Shown in pieces: positions 51,624 through 60,381 of a DNA stretch of 64,000 bases. The position numbers were made by a program, and so were the translations under genes. How positions within the stretch are numbered: position 1 is the first letter of the stretch; the number at the start of each line of letters is the position of its first letter. Source of the stretch: Ardenticatenaceae bacterium (lineage in GTDB: Bacteria > Chloroflexota > Anaerolineae > Promineifilales > Promineifilaceae); NCBI GenBank assembly GCA_020634415.1, contig JACKBT010000023.1:1-64000 (forward strand). The letters are read 5' to 3'. A model generated the notes under the pieces. It saw only the letters and a program-made list of their open reading frames with translations. It was not told where the DNA came from and did not search any database.

Positions 51624-52405
51624 CCCTCATACCACACAAACTCAAACACCCTCTCCTGCCCAAAACCCAGCTTCCGCGCCACCGCCGCCGAGGCCAAATT
51701 ACGGGTGGAACAGTTCCAAAACGGCCGTTCCCCCACCATCTCCATCTCCCGAATCAACCGTGCACACATCAGCGTCGCGTACCCCCGCCCACGATACGGC
51801 TCGTAGGTCAACACTCCCAACTCCCGCACCCCGTCAATCAACGGCCCCGCCGCCGCCTCACCCAAAATCTCCTCCCCTTGCAGCAGATAAAACGCCCGCG
51901 CCGTCGCCAGATACGCTTCGGCACTGCCCGCCAGCCGCACATTGTCATCCCGCCAAAACGTCCGCTCAAACAAAGCCAAATCCGCCGCCCGAATCGTCAA
52001 CCCCTCTGGCAGTTGCGCCAGGATTTCGTCAAGGTCAACGGCCGTATCCCGCACCATAAAATCCATCGCCGCCCCTTCAAAATCCGGCTCAGGCGGCAAA
52101 ATTGCCACAATCGGATCGTCCCGCGTCCAAAAGGGAATCAGCACCTCATTGCCCTGCCGCAGCCGCGCCACCACCGCTGCCAATATCTCCGCCGTCAACG
52201 TCCCACCCCAATACACTGTGCCATCCCCCGCCTCCCAAATCACTACCCAACTCGGCCGTTGCGGATCGTCGGTCAGGATTTTGCCAGGGAGTTTGTTGGC
52301 GAGAACGGCCGTTCGCCGTATGCCAACTGGCACCCCCACCGGCGCACCCTCCGCCAACAAAGCCAACATCGCTCCCGTCACCTCATTTATCTCAACTCGT
52401 TCCAT
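51605..52405 (-). CDS. GNAT N-acetyltransferase
   Basis: 266 residues. The N-terminal half has no known motif; the C-terminal half holds the GNAT fold with LGVLTYEPYRGRGYATLMCA (acetyl-CoA loop YRGRGYA) and RNLASAAVARKLGF. It differs from the other three GNATs in the cluster, closest in layout to GNA1162/COG-type uncharacterised acetyltransferases with an N-terminal extension. Substrate unknown. The stop lies inside a repeat array. Confidence 0.82.
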   Translation of the reverse strand: MERVEINEVTGAMLALLAEGAPVGVPVGIRRTAVLANKLPGKILTDDPQRPSWVVIWEAGDGTVYWGGTLTAEILAAVVARLRQGNEVLIPFWTRDDPIVAILPPEPDFEGAAMDFMVRDTAVDLDEILAQLPEGLTIRAADLALFERTFWRDDNVRLAGSAEAYLATARAFYLLQGEEILGEAAAGPLIDGVRELGVLTYEPYRGRGYATLMCARLIREMEMVGERPFWNCSTRNLASAAVARKLGFGQERVFEFVWYEGVESGD

Positions 52406-52431
52406 ACATTTAATTTCCCAAGCATCTAAAC

Positions 52432-52480
52432 AGATTGGAGATTAGATTGATCAATCTCCAATCTCCAATTTCTAATCTTC
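52432..52480. repeat. heptamer-like repeat dyad between rsgA and a GNAT gene
   Basis: GATTGGAGATTAGATTGA pairs with TCAATCTCCAATCTCCAATT and covers the rsgA stop codon. Confidence 0.83.
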
Positions 52481-53689
52481 CTCCACCAGCTTGGTATACA
52501 AATTGGTGTAATTCGTATACCGCCACTCGGCAATACGGCCGTTTTCCACCGCCTCCTTTACCGCACAACCCGGCTCATGGTCATGCGTACAATCCGCAAA
52601 CCGGCAGTGTCCAAACACCGCCTCCAGTTCCGGGTAATACAAAATCAAATCCTCCGGGTACAGCCCCGTCAACCCCATATCCTTAATCCCCGGCGTATCT
52701 ATCACATAGCCCCCCATCGCCAGCGGCAGCATATTCACCTTCGTCGTCGTATGTCGCCCCTCACGGCTCTTCAACTGGCTCACCTCGCCCGTGCGCAGTT
52801 GCAAACCTGGCTGAATCGCATTCATCAGCGACGATTTGCCCACGCCGGACAAGCCCGCCAACATCGTCGTCTTGCCCTTCAGCAGCCGCGCCACCTCATC
52901 CACCCCCTGCCCCGTCACTGTGCTGGTGAGAATGACCTGATAACCCAATTGGCGGTAGGGCTGAACGGCCGTTGTCACCTCCAGCCAACTCTCCGCCAAA
53001 TCAATCTTATTAATCACAATCACCGCCTCCAACTCATTCCGCGCTGCCCCAATCAGATACTCATCAATCATCTGGAACCAGATTTGCGGCTCCAACCAGG
53101 CCGCAATAATCAACAGCTGATCCACATTCGCCGCCATCATCTGCCGCAAATGCGCCTTATGCACATCCGCCCGCGCCAGCCCACTGCGGCGCGGCAGCAC
53201 CTCCTCCACCAGCCCGCGCCCATCATAATGCAGCCGCACCAGCACCCTATCCCCCACCGCCACCACATTGGTAAACCCCGTCCCCTCGGCAATCAACGTG
53301 CCGCGAATATCACACACCAGCACCTCGCCATTCACCTCCGCCCGGCACAAACCCCGCCCCACCTCAATCACCACCCCCAACTCAAACTCCGACCGATCGG
53401 CCAGCGTCTGCCACATCGTCTCGGCAAAATCCTCCTGAAACTCCAACCGCTTCGTCAGCAGCAGCCCCTCCCGCCGATCCGCCTCATCCATCGGCATAAT
53501 CCGCCGATCCGCCACCACCCCTTCCTCATCCGGCTGCAGCGGCTGCCAATCCACCCGATGCTTAGCCTGATTCGCCGCCGTATTATGCCGAATCGTCCGC
53601 TTCCCCGGCTTATTCTCAAATTGCCGCTCCTTCTGCCTCTGCTGCGTCCGCTCTTTCTTCTTGTTCTTTTTAGCCATAATCCTTTTCAT
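52472..53689 (-). CDS. rsgA: ribosome small-subunit-dependent GTPase RsgA
   Basis: 405 residues, longer than the usual 300-350 because of a Lys/Arg-rich N-terminus. An OB-fold region (VGDRVLVRLHYDG) precedes a circularly permuted GTPase: G4 NKIDL, then G1 GLSGVGKSSLMNA, G3 DTPGIKDMGL. A zinc-binding CRFADCTHDHEPGC segment lies near the C-terminus. RsgA checks 30S subunit maturation and releases RbfA in a GTP-dependent way. MAKKNKKK, four residues in, is an equally good start. No operon partners. Confidence 0.94.
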   Translation of the reverse strand: MKRIMAKKNKKKERTQQRQKERQFENKPGKRTIRHNTAANQAKHRVDWQPLQPDEEGVVADRRIMPMDEADRREGLLLTKRLEFQEDFAETMWQTLADRSEFELGVVIEVGRGLCRAEVNGEVLVCDIRGTLIAEGTGFTNVVAVGDRVLVRLHYDGRGLVEEVLPRRSGLARADVHKAHLRQMMAANVDQLLIIAAWLEPQIWFQMIDEYLIGAARNELEAVIVINKIDLAESWLEVTTAVQPYRQLGYQVILTSTVTGQGVDEVARLLKGKTTMLAGLSGVGKSSLMNAIQPGLQLRTGEVSQLKSREGRHTTTKVNMLPLAMGGYVIDTPGIKDMGLTGLYPEDLILYYPELEAVFGHCRFADCTHDHEPGCAVKEAVENGRIAEWRYTNYTNLYTKLVEED

Positions 53690-53696
53690 TCGTAGA

Positions 53697-53749
53697 CGCG
53701 GTATCCCTACCGCGCCGCTTAACTCAAAAAGCGCGATAAGAAATCGCGG
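53697..53749. repeat. paired small hairpins upstream of rsgA
   Basis: CGCGGTATCCCTACCGCG and GCGAT-aagaa-ATCGC, followed by the CGGCTACATATTG tail shared with 38131-38160. Divergent from the toxin-antitoxin operon. Confidence 0.65.
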
Positions 53750-53791
53750 CTACATATTGTTTTCAACCCCTAAAGGTAGTATATTCGTGGT

Positions 53792-54022
53792 ATGAAAGTC
53801 AAAACCTCCATCACCTTGTCTGAAGAACTCCTGATTTCTATTGACCAATTTTCCCACTCCTTCAAAAATCGCTCCGACTTCATCGAAACGGCCGTTCGCA
53901 CCTTCATCGCCCAACTCACCCGCGCCGAGCAAAACGCCCGTGACCTGGAAATCATCAACCGCTATGCCGACGAACTCAACGCCGAAGCCGAAGACGTTCT
54001 CAGCTACCAAGTCATTCCATGA
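53792..54022 (+). CDS. ribbon-helix-helix antitoxin
   Basis: 76 residues. [20 protein letters not shown] is the RHH DNA-binding strand and helix [16 protein letters not shown] is helix B, as in CopG/ParD-type antitoxins. The acidic C-terminal region (about 50-76) would wrap the toxin. It overlaps the MazF-like gene by four bases (ATGA), the standard antitoxin-first layout, and the pair would repress its own promoter. No strong Shine-Dalgarno is seen before the ATG; TAGTATATT lies about 15 bases upstream and may be the -10 of a short-leader transcript. Confidence 0.9.
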   Translation: MKVKTSITLSEELLISIDQFSHSFKNRSDFIETAVRTFIAQLTRAEQNARDLEIINRYADELNAEAEDVLSYQVIP

Positions 54023-54348
54023 ATCGAGGTGATCTCTATCGCGTCGAAAACCCATCAGCCAGAGACCCTCGGCACTATCGCACATTTGTAGTCGTCAGCC
54101 GCCAAGCTCTAATCACCTCTCGCTTTTCTAGCGTCATCTGTGCACCCATTTACTCTGCTCATCATGGTTTAGCCTCACAAGTTCCGGTCGGCATTGAAGA
54201 AGGGCTACAACATGATAGCAGCATCCACTGCGACGAATTGGTCAGTTTACCCAAATCCATGCTCACCAACTATATCGGTACACTTTCGCCATACCTCATT
54301 GACCAACTCAACCAGGCTCTCAAAATCGCCCTCGACATCCCCGACTAA
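54019..54348 (+). CDS. MazF/PemK family mRNA interferase toxin
   Basis: 109 residues with [29 protein letters not shown] (SH3-like barrel opening, with the RGDLY motif typical of MazF), [19 protein letters not shown] and [15 protein letters not shown]. The family cleaves mRNA at short motifs, stopping growth. Arg in MNRGD and Ser/Thr in [12 protein letters not shown] positions are the usual active-site area; both present. Type II toxin-antitoxin partner of the RHH gene. A palindromic dispersed repeat follows three bases after the stop. Confidence 0.92.
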   Translation: MNRGDLYRVENPSARDPRHYRTFVVVSRQALITSRFSSVICAPIYSAHHGLASQVPVGIEEGLQHDSSIHCDELVSLPKSMLTNYIGTLSPYLIDQLNQALKIALDIPD

Positions 54349-54350
54349 CC

Positions 54351-54411
54351 CTGGCTGCGGCCGGTCTCCGACCGTGCCGCTTAGCTGGCTCAGTGAGATG
54401 CCAACCAGACT
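54351..54411. repeat. dispersed palindrome, GGCTGCGGCCGG family, copy 2
   Basis: GGCTGCGGCCGGTCTCCGACCGTGCCGC ... GCTGGCTCAGTGAGATGCCAACCAGAC, immediately after the mazF stop. Copies 1 and 3 at 45491 and 60301. Confidence 0.78.
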
Positions 54412-54419
54412 AAAAACAC

Positions 54420-54460
54420 CAATCTCCAATCTCCAATCTCCCAATCTCTCAATCTCCCTT
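54420..54460. repeat. single-arm heptamer array (CAATCTC units)
   Basis: CAATCTC repeated about five times without a matching left arm, overlapping the 3' end of the small gene at 54449. Confidence 0.78.
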
Positions 54461-54796
54461 TTCCATACACCAGCCAATCAACCGCCGCACAAAATCATTC
54501 GTCGGGAAATGATTCATATCATGCTTCCAGCGCGGCACGGCCACAATCTTCGCCCCTGGCTGGCGCGGAAACTGCTCCCCCTCCACCCGCAGTTCGGCAT
54601 GGGGATCGCCCTCCTGCGGCAGCCGATAATGCACAATAAACTTCTTATTGGTGGCGATGATGTGCAAATACCGCTCCTCGCCCTGCGTCACCAGACCACC
54701 TTCCTCCGGCACATGCTCATCCTTGCTTTCCACATACCAGATAAACGGCCGTCCCTTATGCGTCACCTTTCGCTTCCCCTTCGTACTAACCGCCAT
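54449..54796 (-). CDS. small conserved-looking protein, function unknown
   Basis: 115 residues from ATG 54796, which lies 11 bases inside the preceding hydrolase gene; the longer frame to 54871 is a shadow of that gene. MAVSTKGKRKVTHKGRPFIW opens it, followed by a beta-rich region (YLHIIATNKKFIVHYRL, VAVPRWK) and a C-terminal helix (NDFVRRLIGWCMEKGD). No family recognised. Likely cotranscribed with and translationally coupled to the hydrolase. The 3' end touches a heptamer array. Confidence 0.6.
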   Translation of the reverse strand: MAVSTKGKRKVTHKGRPFIWYVESKDEHVPEEGGLVTQGEERYLHIIATNKKFIVHYRLPQEGDPHAELRVEGEQFPRQPGAKIVAVPRWKHDMNHFPTNDFVRRLIGWCMEKGD

Positions 54797-55601
54797 ACAC
54801 AACCTCCAAAAAATCCAAAACAATCTTGTTAAACACCTCTGGCCGTTCCACATTCGGCAAATGCGCCGCATCCCGCATCATCCGCATCTCGGCTAACGGC
54901 AGCTTCGCCTCCAACAACTCCCCAATCGCCCGAATATCCTCAACATCCTCCTGCCCCACAATCACCAGCGTCGGCATCTCCAGTTCCGCCAACCGCTCCA
55001 CCGCCGGCGGCTCCAACTCCATCCGCTTACTCCCCACCGGCTCCGGCTTCCGGTGCAAAGCCAGCACCATCTCATACACCTTCGCCCGTGCCGCCTGATC
55101 CACCTGCTGCGGCAAGCGATTCGGCCCATCAAACCAAATCTGCGTCTCCAACTCCGCCGACAGTTCCCGCTCGCCGCGCTCATAGGCCGCTTCCATGGCC
55201 GCATCCTTCTCACCAAAATCGGCCGTTTGCCACTCAAAACCACCCACCGCCGCCCCCACCAACACCAGCGCCCTCACCATCTCCGGGTGCGTCAGAGCAA
55301 AATCAATCGCCGTCTTGCCCCCAAACGAGCAGCCCACAAGCACCGCCTGTTCCACATCCAAATGGCGCAGCAGCCCAGCCAAATCAGCCACATCACTAAA
55401 CTCGCCCAACGGCCGTTCCGTCTCTCCCCACCCCCGCATATCATACCGAATCACCCGATACTTCTCCGCAAATACCGCCATTTGCTCATCCCACATCCGC
55501 AAATCCACAATCCCCGCATGAATAAACACAACGGCCGTTCCCGTTCCACGCACCTCAAAATGAACCTTCGTCCCATTAATCTCAACGAATTGATAACTCA
55601 T
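54786..55601 (-). CDS. alpha/beta hydrolase
   Basis: 271 residues from ATG 55601. VVFIHAGIVDLRMWDEQ supplies the oxyanion-hole His-containing loop, LVGCSFGGKTAIDFAL the nucleophile elbow (Ser in GCSFGG), GQEDVEDIR the acid Asp and MMRDAAHLPNVERPE the catalytic His. It resembles the haloperoxidase/3-oxoadipate enol-lactonase branch; substrate unknown. The frame to 55619 would start inside the GCGCAAAG repeat, so the second Met is preferred. It overlaps the next small gene by 11 bases. Confidence 0.88.
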   Translation of the reverse strand: MSYQFVEINGTKVHFEVRGTGTAVVFIHAGIVDLRMWDEQMAVFAEKYRVIRYDMRGWGETERPLGEFSDVADLAGLLRHLDVEQAVLVGCSFGGKTAIDFALTHPEMVRALVLVGAAVGGFEWQTADFGEKDAAMEAAYERGERELSAELETQIWFDGPNRLPQQVDQAARAKVYEMVLALHRKPEPVGSKRMELEPPAVERLAELEMPTLVIVGQEDVEDIRAIGELLEAKLPLAEMRMMRDAAHLPNVERPEVFNKIVLDFLEVVYGG

Positions 55602-55609
55602 AAATCTTT

Positions 55610-55690
55610 TTTGACGCAAAGGCGCAAAGGCGCAAAGAAAAAGAAGAAAAACCTTTGCGTATCTTTGCGTCTTTGCCTCTTTGCGTCAAA
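55610..55690. repeat. GACGCAAAGGCGCAAAG repeat dyad
   Basis: TTTGACGCAAAGGCGCAAAGGCGCAAAG left, with CTTTGCGTCTTTGCCTCTTTGCGTCAAA-type units right, A-rich loop. The right arm supplies the TGA stop of the AadA-like gene (55686-55688). Same family as 56510-56561. Confidence 0.85.
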
Positions 55691-56462
55691 TCCTTAATAT
55701 CTCCCCATCCACATACCGAATAAACTCCACCGTCTCCGCCAAATTATCCACATCCTCCCCCTGCCAGCGAACGGCCGTCTCCACCAACCCCCGCCACCTC
55801 TCCGGCAAATGCGCCATCGCCCACCGCGCCGCCGCCGGTTTAGAAGCAACCTCACCCCGCCGCAGCGTATACAAAATCCGGCACATCGTCATAATCGCAT
55901 ACACCCGATACCCCGTCGAGTCCAAATAGGGAGACTCCATCCCCATAGGCCGCCACCAAAAATTGAACAAATCACGAGTCGCCGCCTGCATCATTGGCGG
56001 TGTCACCGGGTCAATCAAATTCGTAAGCGGCTCACCCGCTATCGCCAGGCCATATTCCCGCAAAATATAACCATGCAGCACCCAATCCATATGATGCTCT
56101 CGCAGCGTTAACGTCTCCCCCCGCTCAATGCGCGGCAGCACAAAGACTTTTTCGCGGCGTGGCAGTTGGTTCAGCACCGCCTGCGGCACATACGACACTT
56201 CCATTTCATAGCCCCATTTCGTACCGCTTTCACCCAGGCGGGCGTGCATCGCCGCCAATTCCGCCACCATCTCATCGGGCAGGAAATCGGCCGTTAACAC
56301 CAACACATCCAAATCACTCGTCGCCTCATCAAAATCCCCCAACGCCAACGAGCCATCCAAATACATCCCCACAAACTGCTCGCCCAAAATGCCCTGCACC
56401 TCAGCCAACAACCGCCGCAGCATTTCATTCACATCATTGTATTGTGTAAGCTGTTTTATCAT
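55686..56462 (-). CDS. AadA-like nucleotidyltransferase (aminoglycoside adenylyltransferase type)
   Basis: 258 residues. MYLDGSLALGDFDEATSDLDVLVLT is the nucleotidyltransferase active site: Gly-Ser followed by the DxD-type metal pair. The C-terminal domain (about 110-258, with TMCRILYTLRRGEVASKPAAARWA) matches the adenylyltransferase C-terminal domain (DUF4111) of AadA/Ant(9), which transfers AMP to streptomycin and spectinomycin. Environmental members often have unknown targets, so resistance is not assured. Flanked by GCGCAAAG repeats, with its stop inside one. Confidence 0.87.
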   Translation of the reverse strand: MIKQLTQYNDVNEMLRRLLAEVQGILGEQFVGMYLDGSLALGDFDEATSDLDVLVLTADFLPDEMVAELAAMHARLGESGTKWGYEMEVSYVPQAVLNQLPRREKVFVLPRIERGETLTLREHHMDWVLHGYILREYGLAIAGEPLTNLIDPVTPPMMQAATRDLFNFWWRPMGMESPYLDSTGYRVYAIMTMCRILYTLRRGEVASKPAAARWAMAHLPERWRGLVETAVRWQGEDVDNLAETVEFIRYVDGEILRI

Positions 56463-56509
56463 CTTGACTAATCACCCAATAGAGAATATTAGAAGCAAGA
56501 ATTTCTCAT

Positions 56510-56561
56510 GCAAAGGCGCAAAGCCGCTAAGACTTTATTCTTTGCGCCTTTGCGCCTTTGC
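56510..56561. repeat. GCAAAGGCGCAAAG repeat dyad
   Basis: GCAAAGGCGCAAAG (56510-56523) pairs with CTTTGCGCCTTTGC within 56540-56561, in the gap between the ABC exporter stop and the AadA-like gene. Confidence 0.85.
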
Positions 56562-56576
56562 GTGCTATAAATCATC

Positions 56577-58379
56577 CTAAATCCTCGCCTGCATGTTATA
56601 CAAATTCGCATACGCCCCACCCAACGCCAGCAGCGACTCATGCGTCCCCTCCTCCTCAATCCCCTTCTCCGTCAGCACCACAATTCGCTGCGCATTACGC
56701 ACCGTAGACAAGCGATGGGCAATCACAATTGTCGTGCGATTGTTCGCCAACTGTTCGAGGGAATCACGCACGGCCGTTTCACTCTCATTATCCAACGCAC
56801 TCGTCGCCTCATCAAAAATCAGAATCGGCGGGTCCTTCAAAAACACACGAGCAATACTCAACCGCTGCTTCTGCCCGCCAGACAACTTCACCCCCCGCTG
56901 CCCAATATCCGTCTCATACCCATCCGGCAGCCCCATAATAAACTCATGGGCGTTGGCCTGCTTTGCCGCCGCGACCACCTCAGCCATCGTCGCCCCCGCC
57001 TTGCCATACCGAATATTCGCCAAAACCGTCCCCGGAAACAGATAAACATCCTGCTGCACCACCCCCATCTGCCGCCGCAGCGAAGCCAGCCGCACATCCT
57101 GAATATTCAGCCCATCCAGCAAAATCTCCCCTCCCTGCACCTCATAAAAGCGCGGAATCAGCGAACACAGCGTCGTTTTGCCCACACCCGAAGCCCCCAC
57201 CAAAGCCACAAACTCGCCCACACCTATCTCCAGCGACACATTTTTCAGCACATCGTCTTGTCTATCGTGATAACGAAACGTGACATCCTTAAATTGGATG
57301 TGCCCATCAACCCCATCCAACTCAATCGCGTCCGCTTTATCCTCAATATCCGGCGCAATCTCCAACATCTCCATGAACCGCTCAAAGCCCGTCATCCCCT
57401 CTTGATACAGCCGTGTAAAATTGCCAAACCGCTTAATCGGCTCAATCAGGATGCCAATATAAAGCAAAAAGGTGATCAAATCGGCCAGGTCCAGACTATT
57501 ACGCGCAATGGCAATGCCGCCAAAAACAACCACACCAACCGTCATTAACTGGATAAAACCAACCAACCCTTCATAGAAATAGGTTTCCCCCTCGATGCTT
57601 TGACGACGGCTTTCCACGAGACGGCCGTTTTCCCACCCAAACTTCTCTCGTTCCACCACCTCATTCGTAAACGACTGCACCACCCGAATCCCCGCCAGCG
57701 AATCCTCCACCTGCGCATTCACATCCCCAATCCGATCCTTACTCTGGCGCAAGGCTATCTTCATCTTTTTGTTAAAGTGAACCGCATACCACGTCATCAC
57801 GGGCAAAAACAGCAGCACAATCAGCGTCAGCGGCACATTGATATTGATCAAAATGAAAAACGCCCCCACAAAATTGAGCAGCGCAATCACCACATCCTCC
57901 GGGCCATGATGAAACAGCTCCCCCAGCGCAAACGAATCATTGGTAATCCGCGTCATCAACTGCCCCGTCTTATGCTCATCATAAAAACGAAACGACAGCT
58001 TCTGATAATGATCAAACAGCTCCCGCCGCATATCCCCCTCCATCCGCGCCCCCATCACATGCCCCTGATAGGCCACAAACATACTGCAAGCCGTATGCAC
58101 AATGACCAGCAGCAGCATCACCGCCCCCATCCCATAAATCTGAGCCAGCATATCCGGTGCATTACCCGCCAACACATTTTTGGTGATGTAGCGAATACAC
58201 AACGGCAGCGCCAACGTAATCGCCGACACCAGCAGCGCCGCTGCCAAATCAGCCACAAACAGCCGCCCATACGGCTTATAGTAGGACAAGAATTTGCGGC
58301 CTCGTCCATTGATAAATTTGAATGGGAAACGGCCGTTTCCTTCACCAAACGGCCGTTCCACCGCCATCTCATAATCCAT
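56577..58379 (-). CDS. ABC transporter, fused permease and ATPase
   Basis: 600 residues, a half-transporter with intact ATPase motifs: Walker A GASGVGKTTL, signature LSGGQKQ, Walker B ILIFDEATSALD and switch His in VIAHRLS. The membrane domain has six helices (about 40-320), preceded by a basic N-terminus that carries two ACGGCCGT-encoded NGRF-like segments. It resembles MsbA/BmrA-type homodimeric lipid or multidrug exporters. It is the last of three exporter genes in a row on this strand. Confidence 0.92.
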   Translation of the reverse strand: MDYEMAVERPFGEGNGRFPFKFINGRGRKFLSYYKPYGRLFVADLAAALLVSAITLALPLCIRYITKNVLAGNAPDMLAQIYGMGAVMLLLVIVHTACSMFVAYQGHVMGARMEGDMRRELFDHYQKLSFRFYDEHKTGQLMTRITNDSFALGELFHHGPEDVVIALLNFVGAFFILININVPLTLIVLLFLPVMTWYAVHFNKKMKIALRQSKDRIGDVNAQVEDSLAGIRVVQSFTNEVVEREKFGWENGRLVESRRQSIEGETYFYEGLVGFIQLMTVGVVVFGGIAIARNSLDLADLITFLLYIGILIEPIKRFGNFTRLYQEGMTGFERFMEMLEIAPDIEDKADAIELDGVDGHIQFKDVTFRYHDRQDDVLKNVSLEIGVGEFVALVGASGVGKTTLCSLIPRFYEVQGGEILLDGLNIQDVRLASLRRQMGVVQQDVYLFPGTVLANIRYGKAGATMAEVVAAAKQANAHEFIMGLPDGYETDIGQRGVKLSGGQKQRLSIARVFLKDPPILIFDEATSALDNESETAVRDSLEQLANNRTTIVIAHRLSTVRNAQRIVVLTEKGIEEEGTHESLLALGGAYANLYNMQARI

Positions 58380-58395
58380 AACTCAATCGTATATG

Positions 58396-58450
58396 GGTAT
58401 ATTGGCATATTGGTGTAGTAGTAATACACCAATACACCAATACACCTATT
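58396..58450. repeat. 8-base tandem repeat dyad (ACACCAAT)
   Basis: GTATATTGGCATATTGGTGT left and ACACCAATACACCAATACACC right, between two ABC exporter genes. Different unit length from the heptamer family. Confidence 0.8.
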
Positions 58451-60287
58451 CCACTTCCCCCTGCCACAACCGCCGCATCTCCGCCGACGTCTCCAACAGC
58501 TCATCCAACGTACCCACCGCCTCAATACGGCCGTCCTTCAACACCACAATCCTATCCGCCCGCCGCAAAACTGGCCGCCGATGAGAGACAACAAGAAATG
58601 TGGGGCGAGAGGCGAGAGGCGAGAGGCGAGAAGCCCTCTCACTCTCCACTCCCCACTCTCCACTCTCCAATCTTCCCCACAACTTCTTCTCCGTCTCCAC
58701 ATCCAACGCACTAGACAAATCATCAAAGACCAGCAGTTCCGCATTACGCACAAACATACGCGCCGCCGCCGTGCGCTGCACCTGCCCACCCGACAAACGC
58801 ACCCCACGCGGGCCAACCACCGTCTCCAACCCCTTCTCCAGCGTGGCGATGTCTTCTTCGAGAACGGCCGATCGCACCGCCCCCGCCAACCCCTCATCCG
58901 GCAGCCCCATCAAAACATTGTCCCGCAGCGTCTCGCTAAACAGACGCGGCACTTGCGGCGTATACGCCGAACGCGGCGGCACAAAAAAAGTAGAAGCATC
59001 TGCAATCGTGCCATTATTCCAGCAGATGTCACCACTCTCCTTCGGCAGCAGCCCCAGCAGCACCCGCAGCAGCGTCGTCTTCCCCGAACCAATCCGCCCC
59101 GTCACCACCGTAAACGACCCCCGCTCCAGGCGCAAGTCAATATCGCAGATACCATTCTCACTGTCAGGATAGGTGTAACTCAATCCATGAACATCCAACA
59201 CCTCCAACTGAGCAGCCCGATCCCCCTCCCTTTGGGAGGGGTTAGGGGAGGGAAACTCCCCCGTCAAATACGTCGGCTGATGCGCCACCAAACTCTTCGG
59301 CTCCGCTTGCGGCGCAATCTCGTGCATCCGCCGCAGCCCCACCTTCTGCTGAATAATCTCCGACAAATAGCTGCCCACCTGCGCCGGGAAGCGGGCCACA
59401 AAGAACAGGTATGTGGCAAACAACGAAAAATCACCCACCGTGAAATCGCCACCCGCCATCGCCCGCCCCGCCATGAGTACCATAATGCCCACTGCCACAT
59501 CCCCCAGATTGTCCGAAATCGTCATAAACATCGTCCACAGCACCTGAAAGCGTACATTGGCCTCGCGCCGTTTATCGTTGATTATGCGAAAATAACCCAT
59601 CACATTGGCTTCCGCATCGGCCACCTTCACTGCCTGCACCGAGTCGAAAAGATCACCCAAAAAGGCCGTCACAGCACTATCTGTCTGGCGGCTGACGCGA
59701 TTGTAATGAAGAAAGTATTTCCACACGACCCGATTCAGAGCAATCACCGCCAGCAACGGCAGCACAGCCACCAGCGTAATCATCAGATTGATCCGCGCCA
59801 TGATGATGACCGCAACCAAAGAGAAGACAAACTGGGCCAGAACATCGGGAATCCAGGTGGGGAAATCGGCAAAATCGGCCACATCATCATCCAGCCGCGT
59901 CACCGCATCACCCGGCTGAACAGGCAAGGTTTCCGCGCCAGGGCGCTGCAGCAAATTGGCGATGATGTTGCGGCGCAGCAAAGCGCCGTTGGTGTTACGC
60001 ACACTGGCACTGCTCCAGGCTTCCCCAGCATTGGCAATCATGCGCGTGGCCTCCACCGCCAGATACAAGGCCAAAAGCGTCCACAGATTGAAAGCGGCGG
60101 GCGCATCTCCCGTCAGCGTATCGAAGAAGCGTTGGGTGATGAGGCCCGGAATAAGCCGTGTAGCCACAAAGTAGATGCTAAAAAACAAGTTAGCTGCGAA
60201 AAAGGCCGGCCGATAGCGAATGAGCGACCAGGTGGCCTGCCACACGGGAATGACCTCTTCTTCCTGAACATCTAATATTGTGGTCAT
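58446..60287 (-). CDS. ABC transporter half, degenerate ATP site
   Basis: 613 residues from ATG 60287 (AGGGAAGG just upstream; the frame to 60320 lies in a palindrome). Six-helix membrane domain, then an ATPase with Walker [12 protein letters not shown], an intact signature LSGGQVQ, and Walker [13 protein letters not shown]: the catalytic Glu is Asp. With the gene just upstream it probably forms a heterodimeric exporter with one weak ATP site. Two in-frame repeat insertions occur: [10 protein letters not shown] near 342 and [20 protein letters not shown] near 565, the latter between Walker B and the switch His. Confidence 0.9.
   Translation of the reverse strand: MTTILDVQEEEVIPVWQATWSLIRYRPAFFAANLFFSIYFVATRLIPGLITQRFFDTLTGDAPAAFNLWTLLALYLAVEATRMIANAGEAWSSASVRNTNGALLRRNIIANLLQRPGAETLPVQPGDAVTRLDDDVADFADFPTWIPDVLAQFVFSLVAVIIMARINLMITLVAVLPLLAVIALNRVVWKYFLHYNRVSRQTDSAVTAFLGDLFDSVQAVKVADAEANVMGYFRIINDKRREANVRFQVLWTMFMTISDNLGDVAVGIMVLMAGRAMAGGDFTVGDFSLFATYLFFVARFPAQVGSYLSEIIQQKVGLRRMHEIAPQAEPKSLVAHQPTYLTGEFPSPNPSQREGDRAAQLEVLDVHGLSYTYPDSENGICDIDLRLERGSFTVVTGRIGSGKTTLLRVLLGLLPKESGDICWNNGTIADASTFFVPPRSAYTPQVPRLFSETLRDNVLMGLPDEGLAGAVRSAVLEEDIATLEKGLETVVGPRGVRLSGGQVQRTAAARMFVRNAELLVFDDLSSALDVETEKKLWGRLESGEWGVESERASRLSPLASRPTFLVVSHRRPVLRRADRIVVLKDGRIEAVGTLDELLETSAEMRRLWQGEVE
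58603..58671. repeat. GAGAGGC repeat dyad inside an ABC ATPase domain
   Basis: GAGAGGC repeated three to four times left, CACTCTCC/CCACTCTCC units right. In frame between Walker B and the switch region. Confidence 0.85.
59223..59257. repeat. CCCTCCC/GGGAGGG palindrome inside the ABC gene
   Basis: CCCCCTCCCTTTGGGAGGGG followed by TTAGGGGAGGG, encoding [10 protein letters not shown] in the linker before the ATPase domain. A known common type of in-gene palindrome. Confidence 0.75.
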
Positions 60288-60300
60288 AGCCTTCCCTCTT

Positions 60301-60360
60301 GGCTGCGGCCGGTGTCCCACCGTGCCGCTCTTGCTGGCTCGGTCAGAGACCGGCCAGAGC
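60301..60360. repeat. dispersed palindrome, GGCTGCGGCCGG family, copy 3
   Basis: GGCTGCGGCCGGTGTCCCACCGTGCCGC ... GCTGGCTCGGTCAGAGACCGGCCAGAGC, in the gap between two ABC exporter genes. The most symmetrical of the three copies. Confidence 0.8.
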
Positions 60361-60381
60361 TAGCATAATTTGATATGGTGA

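Noticed and set aside
54797..54871. Longer start of the small gene at 54449
   Set aside because: The extension lies wholly within the hydrolase gene and has no ribosome site.
55610..56561. Transposon ends flanking the AadA-like gene
   Set aside because: The GCGCAAAG dyads are internally palindromic repeats and not a pair of terminal inverted repeats; no transposase is present.
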